Part shown: positions 51,964-61,975 of the stretch, piece by piece
Numbering within the stretch: position 1 is the stretch's first letter
Layout: every line of letters starts with the position of its first letter
Source: Karalla daura
Taxonomy: Eukaryota; Chordata; Actinopteri; Chaetodontiformes; Leiognathidae
Direction: 5' to 3'
NCBI GenBank assembly: GCA_029224185.1
Contig: CM055191.1
Coordinates: 12,048,088 to 12,112,087, forward strand
Length of the DNA stretch: 64,000 nucleotides
Position numbers and translations under genes: made by a program
The notes under the pieces: generated by a model
Told to the model about the DNA's origin: nothing
What the model saw: the letters and a program-made list of their open reading frames with translations, nothing else
Database searches by the model: none

Positions 51964-54900
51964 GCAGACACACCCTCACTCGCACCCATTCTATATTTGA
52001 TGCACATATGTACACATAGATGCCCAGCACACCAAAGCGCAGACACATAAACCGCCTGCCTCAGCCTTTTGAGATAAAGCAAATTAAAGAGAATTATTGA
52101 TGACCTGCAAACTGTTTGAAGACTAATGACAAAACTGCTGCTTCCTGTGAAGACGGGAGGCTTAGAGACACCCCGCGGGGAGATTGACACCTGCCACATG
52201 CACACACACACCCCCCCCCCACACACACACACACACACACACACTCATTCAGTGTGTGCAGAGAGAATATTTACTCTTGGCGGGGGGGCAGCTTTCATGT
52301 GGGAGATCAGAGCTCCGGGCTGACTGAAGCCAGTGTTCTCAGACTGAGCTGGAGCCGCCGTCTCTGTCACCGCGCCGCTCCCCATCCGCCCGTCCCCATG
52401 TGTCTTTCACTCTGCCGGCGCCTCTTCATCAATTGATTCGCCCTTCTTTACTTAACTTCTCCTCCTTCTCCTCCTGCCCCCCCTCCCCCTCCCCCTCCCC
52501 CGCCCTGCCTCCTCCAGCTGACATCGCCCAGCGCTACCGCATCACCAAGTATCCCACGCTGAAGCTGTTCCGCAACGGGATGATGATGAAGAGGGAGTAC
52601 AGGGGTCAGAGGTCGGTGGCGGCCATCGCCGACTTCATCCGCCAGCAGCAGGTGGACCCGGTGAAGGAGCTCACCTCCCTGGAGGAGCTGAAAACTCTGG
52701 ATGTGAGTGGAAAGCACAAAGGGAGGGCATCATAACGGGACAAAACGGCAGGGTTCCCTTTGTTTCAACCACGTGTTCCTCTCTCACTCAACAGAGGAGC
52801 AAGAGAAACATTATAGGTTACTTCGAAAGCAAGGACTCCGATAACTACCACTCGTATGAAAAAGTTGCCAACATCCTTCGAGATGACTGCACATTCATGG
52901 CTGCCTTCGGGTGAGGCTCTGCTCTTCCCCCCGTTTCCATTCGTCTCTCAAAAAGAGGCTTGTGAAACATTTCTGAACTCTCTCCCCCTCCCCCTCCCCC
53001 TCCCCCTCCCCCTCCCCCTCTCCCCCTCTCCGTGTCATGCAGTGCTGTATCTGAGCCTGAGCGCTTCAGCGGAGACAACGTGATCTACAAGCCAATGGGC
53101 GAGAGCGTCCCCGACATGGTCTACCTCGGCTCCCTCACCAACTTCGACCTGACCTACGCCTGGGCACAGGACAAGTGCGTGCCTCTGGTCCGAGAGATCA
53201 CCTTCGAAAACGGAGAGGTGCGTATCAGAGCGTCTGCTCCGATATTAAACGTCATAAATCCGTGTCCTAGTCGCACCAGACAGCCGGGCGGCTGTGGGTC
53301 GTCCTCCCACCGAAGCCTCTGACTCCCATGCCCTCTCTTGTTCTTCCTCCCAGGAGCTCACTGAAGAAGGAATCCCCTTCCTCATCCTGTTCCACGTCAA
53401 AGAGGACGGGGACAGTTTAGAGAAGTTCCAACATGAAGTGGCCCGTCAGCTCATCAGTGAGAAAGGTGAGCGCGGGCCCGGGGCCGGGTCCTGCGTGGCG
53501 CCCCTCAGCCCGTCACGCTAACCGCCCTCTCGTTTCAGGGTCGATAAACTTCCTGCACGCGGACTGCGAGAAGTTCCGCCATCCCCTGCTCCACATCCAG
53601 AAAACGCCCGCCGACTGTCCCGTCATCGCCATAGACTCGTTCAGGCACATGTATGTCTTCCCCGACTTCAAAGACCTCACGTAAGTACCACCTATTACCA
53701 ATAATACCTCGGGTTAGTGTGTGTGTGTGTGTGTGTAGCCCGTAGTCCTTCCAAAACACAATATTCCCCGCATCTGATTCAATTCTGCCCGTCGAAGCGA
53801 GACAGTGGAGTTCTGGAGGCGGAGAAATGGGCCGAGAGTCGTTCCATTCAGAAAGAAGCAGAACCAGCATTAATGAAAACCCAGCACGGATGCAGCTGTA
53901 ATTACCAAATGAATCATCCCGGTGTCAAATCAGTCTGATATATTCAGCATTCTTTCAGACGCTTTTCACCAGCAAATTATTCCTAATAACATCTCCTTAA
54001 ATTAAGATAATTTCATTATTCACTCACACACACACACAAACGCGCACAAACACGCACACACATGCACTCGGGCCATAATCCAGTGTGCACGCTGCAGCAG
54101 AGAAATGTCACACCTCCTAAAATCTGTCCTTTATGAATGGGCCAGGACACCGGAGCTAATGTGACATGATTTGGCACGTGCAATAAATGCTAAACTAATC
54201 CAGTCTAATCTAATTTAATCTTATTTATTCTGTCCCCCACCACTCTGCCCCCCCCCTCCCCTCCTCCTCTCCTCCCCTCCCCCCTCCCACCACCACCACC
54301 ACCACCACCCAGTCCCCAATCAGAGTCTGATCAGATAGACAGAAGCCCCGAGGACTGACCAGCCCTCCACAACCTAATTACATCACATCACCGCTGCATG
54401 TGGCACACAGCTTGTAATTACATTAGCGCAGTGTACCTCGTATATATATATTTATATATATTACATGTGTGTGTGTGTGTGTGGCTGCGTGACGCGCTGA
54501 CAGCTCATGACCTGTCATTAAGAAGCACAGTCCACAGGCCGGTGCGGATTAACGAGCCGCTCCGTCTCGCGGCACCTCGCCGAGCGGAACGCCTCTGTCG
54601 CACGCACCCAGGGCCACGGGCCCCGACGGGCTCTGGAGCGGCGCTCCAGAGCTCCAAGAGAGGTCCTCTTCTCATTGTATTGTTTGTCTGCCTGTGGGGG
54701 GAGGAGGGGGAGGGAGGGGGGGGTAATGGCTCTCTGAGCAGGAAAGACCGTTGTGAGGATTGTCAAGATGAGTTGAGGCACGGACAGGCGTCACACGTGT
54801 TACTAAGTGGGAACTGGTAAACCAGAGTCAGCCTTGAAGACTGAAGGATTCTCCTTATAGCCTCAGTGTGGAGACAAAACCTTAAGTGAACGCTCCTAGA

Positions 54901-55587
54901 AAAGAATTACATTCATTTTAACGAATCACTTTATGGAGCGCTGTTAAAAGAGACAAAATGTTTTCCAGCCAGCAAAAAAAATCTAAACGAAAATCCATCC
55001 ATCCATCCATCCATCCATCCATCCATCCATCCATCCATCCATCCATCCATCCATCCATCCATCCATCCATCCATCCATCCATCCATCCATCCATCCATCC
55101 ATCCATCATTCTGCTTGTTTTGCGCCCATATGCTAAGGAAGGGTTCTCAACAGGACACACACACACCACTCACATTCCTAGGGACGATTTTGAGTCTTTT
55201 TGAGTCGACCCAAGCCTGAGTGTCAGCCTATTTAAGATCTTGTGTGTCTGTGTGTGTGTGTGTGTGTGTGTCTGTGTGTGTGTGTGTGTGTGTTTGCAGC
55301 ATCCCTGGCAAGCTGAGACAGTTCGTTCTGGACCTCCACTCCGGGAAGCTTCACCGAGAGTTCCACCACGGGCCCGATCCCACGGACAGCACGCCCGGAC
55401 AGGTAAGGAGGGGCGGCACGGCCCGCATTGGCCACACCTGCGTCTCGGAGCTAACCGTGCCACTGTGCCCCCCCAGGAGGAGCCGGCAGGCGAGGTGGCC
55501 AGCAACCCCCCGGAGAGCTCCTTCCAGAAGCTGGCGCCCAGCGAGACGCGCTACACCATCCTCAGACGGGACCGCGACGAGCTGTGA
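44711..55587 (+). CDS. erp44: ERp44, thioredoxin-family chaperone of the early secretory pathway, complete, 410 residues
   Basis: Exons: 44711-44770, 47635-47707, 48942-48981, 49259-49374, 52518-52702, 52795-52910, 53043-53217, 53354-53465, 53539-53680, 55300-55402, 55477-55587 (TGA). All are GT-AG; 1,233 bases stay in frame. Human ERP44 has 406 residues. A signal peptide covers about residues 1-29 (hydrophobic VTVLLLVMGL). The thioredoxin a-domain has ADWCRFSQMLHP; the single active cysteine, C59, equals mature C29 of human, so the site is CRFS, as in ERp44, and not CxxC. Redox-inactive b and b' domains follow, then SSFQKLAPSE, and the protein ends in RDEL, the KDEL-receptor retrieval signal. 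Known role: thiol-linked, pH-dependent retention of ERO1, ERAP1, SUMF1 and unassembled secretory oligomers. It is divergent from invs and convergent with stx17. No clear ERSE (CCAAT-N9-CCACG) was found upstream. Confidence 0.97.
45930..46090 (+). mobile_element. Possible degenerate non-LTR retrotransposon 3' end in erp44 intron 1
   Basis: With frameshifts, this stretch translates to pieces such as PQRWNKVP and FKTRLFPKHFFS. They resemble the C-terminal end of L2-like reverse-transcriptase proteins of fish. It is a broken relic, and family assignment is from memory only. Confidence 0.35.
51535..51770. mobile_element. Degraded teleost interspersed repeat in an erp44 intron
   Basis: The segment has CCCATTCACACACTGGTGG followed about 120 bases later by GGGGATCGAACCGCTGACC, the order seen in an abundant fish repeat as I recall it. 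The second string looks like a tRNA B-box, but no complete tRNA fold is visible. Confidence 0.5.
52978..53030 (+). repeat. (CCCCCT)n tract forming the polypyrimidine region of an erp44 intron
   Basis: About seven CCCCCT units plus CT-rich variants end 13 bases before the acceptor at 53042. The intron is only 132 bp, so the repeat makes up much of it and serves as its polypyrimidine tract. Confidence 0.85.
54992..55107. repeat. (ATCC)n tetranucleotide microsatellite, about 116 bp
   Basis: About 29 almost perfect CATC units in the last long erp44 intron, 190 bases before the exon at 55300. Confidence 0.95.
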
Positions 55588-56260
55588 CCTCGGCAGCCTT
55601 CCAGTGATCCTGTGACTCAATGCCACACCCCGGGGTCAGGCAGGGGGGGTCAGGGTCGGGACAGGCCAGCGGGACAGGACAGCAACACCCAACACCCTTA
55701 CTGAAGAGAGAGAGAGAGAGATGAGAAGAGGAAGGAGGAGGAGGAGGAGGAGGAGGAGAGCAGCCCACGACACAACCATATTGGAATATCCTATATTTTC
55801 ATAACTCTTTCATGTACAATTTTTATTTCGGATCAAAAGGAAGTGGGGTTAAAGAAGAAGATGGCGTGTGGGGGAGGGGTTAGGGGCATTAGGACATCAA
55901 GAGAAGTGTTTTTACTTTTTTTTTTTTTTCTCGGAGCTTGTAAATATGTTTGTGCTACATGGGAGTCTCGATGTTGCCCTAAATTAAATGCAGAGTTTTC
56001 TTTATTTTATTCCTTTCTCCTTTTTCATCACCTGGCATTTTGTAGAAAACAAAAGCAGCCCCCCCCACCACCCCCACCCCCACCACCACCCCCCCAGAAC
56101 AGTTCACTCACTCCAGTCGTACGATTTGTCTGTGGGGTCGTCCCGCTCGGCCTCCGACCGTAGTCTAACTCATTTGTATAGCACAAGTCTGAATGGTGTA
56201 CGTGTTGGAAGTAGCTCCATCTCCATGTCCTCTACACACACACACACAAACACACACACA

Positions 56261-56296
<36 letters not shown>

Positions 56297-56539
56297 CTCT
56301 CACACGCACACACTCAGTCCTGAAGGAATAGAAAATATTTTGAAATACGTGTGGGCGGGGGGGTCGGGTCGGGTCAGGGTGGGGTACGGATCTTAAACCA
56401 TGTGATGAGACTGAAGATAAAGAGACTGAGCTACTGCAGCCTGTTGAGGGGCAAACCCCCCCCCCCTTCTTCCCAGGTACTAAATGGCTATAGATGATGA
56501 TTATGATGATGATGATGAAGATGATGATGTCTCTTACAG

Positions 56540-56920
56540 TGCCTATAAAAAGTTTTGCCCCCCTCGCACCTTTTAATGAGTTACTGATTTACAGTACAGA
56601 ATCACGGTGGATGTAATTAGGATTTCTTTGTTTATTTTTTTATCGATTGATTCAAGTAGAATGAGCTTTGGTCTCATTGGACACCAAATATCATCAGAAA
56701 CACTCCGCGGCCCGGGGACAGCCCGTGGTACAAAGTTCAACTGATGAGAAGAAATGCAGAGAAACAAGGCTGCATATCCCAAAAACACAGAGCTACGTAA
56801 AAGAAAATAAAGTCCTAGATCATCTAAATCGATGTCTAGACCTCGGTCTGATCCAGAATTTATGTCACGACTTAACCTGAGCAGCTCATGCTAGAGCAGT
56901 CCCATTGCCAAAGGTGCCTC
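56540..56920. mobile_element. Possible relic of a fish repeat beginning CAGTGCCTATAAAAAGT
   Basis: CAGTGCCTATAAAAAGTTTT followed by CAGAATCACGGTGGAT resembles the first 70 bases of a common teleost element (GTGCCTATAAAAAGTATTCACCCC type). A later CCAAAGGTGCC also recalls its interior. No intact ends or target-site duplication were recognised. Confidence 0.4.
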
Positions 56921-57489
56921 GATTTTAGAAAGAATTGTCTTTAGGACGCTAAAGAGACAAGCCCTCGACTGGCATCCACCACTGTAAAGCAGTAGCTTGT
57001 TGAAAGGCGGGCCGGGCACCTTTTACAGGCCGGGTATCTGCCACAAAGCCCCCGAGATGTGGACTCCAAACATGAGGGAAAAGGAGGAAATGATTGGAAC
57101 TGTTGTACTTTCAACTCGGTTAAAAGAAGCGGCTGCTGCTGTTGTTGTTGTTGTTATTGTTGCCGTGACTTGTTGTCAGACGTGTCATCACGCTGGGGGT
57201 GGGGGGGGTGGGGGTGGGGTGGGGACTGCCACCTACTCTGTGTTTTACTAAAGAAGAAAAAAGAAAACACAAAAAAGAGACAAGAGGGAAACGGGGAAGG
57301 GCAAACCTGTATGATCGAAGGAGGAAACTGTGGGTCCCTTTCTTTGTACGTCTGAGATTATTATTTTTTGTGTTTTTTTTGTTTTTTTTTTTTGGGGGGG
57401 GGGGGGTACAACACGTCTCGAGTCCCCGAGGTCCAGCGGTAGCGGCGAGGCGGGCCCGGTGGGTTTGAGGATGGATGGTGGCCCAGCGT

Positions 57490-57589
57490 GCCCCGCCCCC
57501 TCAGTAGAAGCCCCGCCCCCTCAGCAAGAGCCCCGCCCCCTCCGCAGGAGCCCCGCCCCCTCCACCGGAGCCCCGCCCCCCAGCAGGAG
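57490..57589. repeat. Five 20-bp units, each with a GC box
   Basis: Units start at 57490, 57510, 57530, 57550 and 57570. Each begins GCCCCGCCCCC, which contains the Sp1/KLF-type CCCCGCCCC core; the rest of each unit varies. The period is exactly 20 bp. Confidence 0.85.
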
Positions 57590-58069
57590 CCCGGCGACGC
57601 CTCGCCTGCACAGCCACATATCAGCCCACACACCCAGCAGAGCGGCAGCCGGCAGCCTCACTACCATTTCTACAAAAAACCCAACAAAAACAACAAAACA
57701 AAACAAACAGTCATCTCAGAGGGGGAGGGGGGGACAGGAAAAGACAAAAAACGGTAAATTAAAGACCATTTTACAGGATCCGCTGTGTCGTCTGGTGCTT
57801 TTTTGTGTTTTTTTTAGTGTATCGTGTTTGTCCAGTGACTGATGAGAGCGTTGTGAGGAGGAACACTTTTATTTGGCAGGAACCCAGCAGCAGTGTCATA
57901 CCAGTAACATGGCAGCTTCTTAACCCCTAGTCCCTGAAATTACCTCAACAGTGGCACTTAGGCGATTTATTTATATTTACTTTTTTTTTCTTTAGTGCAA
58001 CTTAGCTCCCACTTAAAAATGACCGCACCTATGTACAACATAACTTCCACAAACTCAGAAACAGGACCA

Positions 58070-58334
<265 letters not shown>

Positions 58335-58610
58335 ACATGATTCAGCAAAGACAAAAACAGAGGCGTTAGTTCAGACCAGCTCTCCATCCCATCCTTGTTC
58401 ACAGCGGGACGTTACTGTCTATGGGAAATGGACGTGATCGAGACCATCCGGCTCTGGGATCATGGCCCAGTGACCCCATCTGAGTCAGGCTGTAGTTGTG
58501 TTTTACGGAGCAGCTCGGGAGGGGGCAGTGAAGCTTATAGTCTCCTCGAGGCAGCGGGGGAGCTTTGCCCCCTCCCGGGTCCCCGCTCTGCTCTTTGAGG
58601 CTGGCCCGGG

Positions 58611-59298
58611 TCACTCGTCTTGGCCCGCCTCGCTCTCGTCCTGCGGCTCTGGGGCCGGGGGCGCCGTCAGCTGCTTCATCTGGAGGTCCAGTCGAGCCCT
58701 GCGCTGCTTCTGGACCAGGTTCCCCCCCGCGAAGCCCAGGGCGCCCCCCCCCAGGGCGGCCGCCACCCCGGCCGCCTTGAAGCCGGCCAGCAGGCCGATG
58801 GGGCCCGCGAGGACGCCGCCCAGCAGGGCCCCGGCCACCGGCAGCACCGCCAACCTGTAGCCCACCGCCTGGAGAGACAGGAGATAGGGGCTGCTTTAAT
58901 TCACCTCACACACACACACACACAGGTCTGGAGGCGTCAGGACTTTGTGGCTGGGAGACAGCCCGCGATAGAGTTTGCGAGGCGTCGATCCTTTCATGAT
59001 CACACATCGAGCGGGCGGGGAGGGCGGGGAGGGCGGGCGGGGCGGGACGCAAACAAGCCGGCCCGCGTGGATCGACGCTTCCCGGGCCACATCAAACGCC
59101 TCTTTCTCATTATCTTCGTTTAGGCTAAATCAGAGAGATGTGGCCTGTGTGTTATTAGGGCTGTTATCATCAGAGTGGAAGGTGCTCTTTGCTGATGACA
59201 ATTAATGACACACACACGCACACACACACACACACACATTTGATTAACACTTCACCGTTAAATTAATCGAGTTCAAAAAGCTAGCATTGCGCGTCCCC

Positions 59299-59347
<49 letters not shown>

Positions 59348-60854
59348 ATCCCTGTGGCAGTCGGGGAATTTTAATTTCATCTGAGCCGAGTTAAAAGGAC
59401 TGTGGGCACAGGTTGTAGAGGATGGAGGAAGCGCCGGTGCGTGTGTGTGTGTGTGTGCGTGCGTGCGTGTGTGTAATGCTGTTTGACCTGATGACAGATT
59501 ACAAGCGTTCAAACACGCTGCAACATCTGACGTCCCTCTCATCTGCTTTATCTCCCCCACACCTCCCTCGCCTAATGCGCGGCCCGCCGCGTCTCTCGGC
59601 AGCCTGGCAGAGGTCACCCTTTGTTTGTGTTGCTGAAAGGGGAAGATTTAGAAAAGTTCTGTTTTTCTTTAATTCTTTCTTTCTTACATGCGTCGATCCA
59701 CAAACGTTCTCGTCGTTTGGAAAGAAAAACATGCTAATGGCTGTCCTGCCTTCCTGCAGCCTGGCAGGCGATTTCTGTTCCATTTGCTTGGATTTCAATG
59801 AAATCAATACATCTGGCATTACAGATCAGAAAAAAGAATCGAACTATCTGGATGATTCTCAGACCTTCGGGTTTGTTCACAGCGAAGCTACTTTGACTGA
59901 CTAAGTCAGTCACTGACTAAGTCAGGACCTAAGGCTGCTCTGTTCCTGGAGAGAGAAGCTGCTGCTGAAATGGCTCGCTGTCACTTTCTAATGCTTTCAG
60001 CTCCACGGAGAAAATGTGAGCTGCTTGTAGCTGGCCAGTGGCTCAAATCCACATCGGTAGGGTTCAATACCTGAGATTTGTTTTTATTTTAACTTAATGT
60101 GTTGAAGCTGTAGAGACTTCCAGGAAGTTATCCTGGATTCTCCTCCAGTTTCTCCTCCAGGTTTGTCTTTTCTGCTTTGGCGTTATCAGCCTGGCCAGTA
60201 GGGGGCACCGTCAATACGAAGCGCACCTCCTCCTCCCCCTCAGGGCAGCCGGAGGAATGCCACTGATGGCAGGGAGTTCAGGAGGAAGCGTGAGGGACGG
60301 CGCTGTCCGGGGCCGCCGCCAACCGACCTCATCATTCCTGGTCCGTTTGAGGAAGGAACGGAACAAAGGGGACGAGTGTGTCCTCGCCGGGTTCGGGTGA
60401 ACAAACGTATTCATCCTTTGCTGGCGGCGTGCGCGCTGAGTCGCTGCGGGTGCTGCGAGTTCAACATGTCGAGCGTGTAATACGTGCGAAAGGCTCCGAG
60501 TCGTCCTCCCGACTCGCTCGCTCGCTCGCTCGCTGTGTTGGCCTGCGTCGAAGTGATAATGGAGGCCCCAACGCTGCTCTTGAAAAACTATTAAACAGTC
60601 ATTCAAACCTCTCCTTAATGCTACACACACACACACACAGACGCGGACCCTCTCTTGTCTCATCCTACCTCTCTATCACTCTTCCACCCCTCCGCTCCTC
60701 TCTATCCCTCTCCTCCCTCTATTTCCTTAATTGCAGCTTTCCTCCGTATTCGAGTGGATCAATAGGGACAAACGCTGTGGAATGGCTGGGAGGCAAAGTG
60801 CCATCGATCTCCCCATCTCCCAAACACTACACACACGCACGCACACGCACACGC

Positions 60855-60918
<64 letters not shown>

Positions 60919-61061
60919 GCGTGCATCAGATCATCAAGACACACACACACATACACATACACACAGATACGCACCTTCCCCAGGCTCCTGGTCCCCTCCT
61001 CCACGTTGGCAGCGGCTGTGTTGACGTTGTCCTCTATGCTGTCAATCTTCTCCTGCTGGGA
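58611..61061 (-). CDS. stx17: Syntaxin-17, C-terminal part (5' exons beyond window)
   Basis: Two exons are visible in transcript order: 61061-60975 and 58868-58611 (TGA at 58613-58611), both joined in phase 0. The first encodes QQEKIDSIEDNVNTAA and VEEGTRSLGK, the C-terminal half of the Qa-SNARE motif. The second encodes two hydrophobic segments with glycine zippers (LPVAGALLGGVLAGPIGLLAG and AAGVAAALGGGALGFAGG), the hairpin that targets Stx17 to autophagosomes, then a basic stretch and an acidic tail. Human STX17 has the same layout. Known role: autophagosome-lysosome fusion with SNAP29 and VAMP8, plus ER-mitochondria contact functions. The upstream exons lie past 64,000 or within the unread repeat region. 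It is convergent with erp44, as in human. Confidence 0.94.
59302..59344. repeat. Poly-C tract, about 42 bp, in an stx17 intron
   Basis: An uninterrupted C run follows CCCCTAA. On the stx17 strand it is poly-G. Confidence 0.9.
60833..60915. repeat. (CA)n microsatellite with CACACG variants in an stx17 intron
   Basis: About 83 bp, beginning with ACGCACGCACACG variant units and then pure CA, about 60 bases past the donor of the stx17 exon 61061-60975. Confidence 0.93.
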
Positions 61062-61075
61062 CTGATGCACAGGGG

Positions 61076-61077
<2 letters not shown>

Positions 61078-61163
<86 letters not shown>
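61078..61163. repeat. (CA)n microsatellite directly upstream of an stx17 exon
   Basis: About 86 bp of pure CA. On the stx17 strand it reads (TG)n ending 16 bases before the exon that starts at 61061. Confidence 0.95.
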
Positions 61164-61169
<6 letters not shown>

Positions 61170-61313
61170 ATATTAGCGCTCATACTAGCACATTCACCTC
61201 CACACACACACATAATGTGTGACTGAGCGACCACCTGTCGTGTGTCACTTCTTTCCTTTTTTTTTTTGTTTTGTTCAAATTCTGCTCCACGGGCGCAAGT
61301 TAACACAGGAAGG

Positions 61314-61357
<44 letters not shown>

Positions 61358-61975
61358 GTGTGTGTGAGTGGAAGCCATAGGTATATTCAAAGGAGATTTC
61401 TCTGGGTGTGTACGTGTGTGTGTGTGTGTGTGTGTGGCATTGTGTAGGTCTCATGAAATATTCAGAGTGGCAGCTGTCTCTCTCCATGTGAGGGCTGGAT
61501 GGACACAGTGACCAAACAACAACCAGAGCACTCTTCCTCTGCTCCTCTTCCTCACCTTCCTCATCTTCAATCTACACACTCTGCTCCAGGACTCTAGGTC
61601 TCGCAGAGATTCGCCCAGATTTACACATTTGCTCGCTTTTGATCCCAGATCTGCACATTATAGTTAGCACATAAACAGCCGATTCATCAGACAATTATGA
61701 GTTATTTACGGCTAAATAATTACAGACAACAGGCCGATTACATATTTTTTTTATCGCCTGAAATGTGTGTCTGGAAATGTGCTCGGATGGAAAAAAAGAA
61801 GAAGAAAACTTCCAGTCGTCTATTAATCGAGATAGAAAACGTACTTGTTTCTGAAAATCAAATAAATGAAATGAACCAATGAGGCTCTAATTCAATTGAT
61901 TAGGCAACCATACGGCGCGGGGCATGTCAGAGCCCATCAACGGGTCGGGGCGCGGGCCAGAGCCTCCTCCACGCA

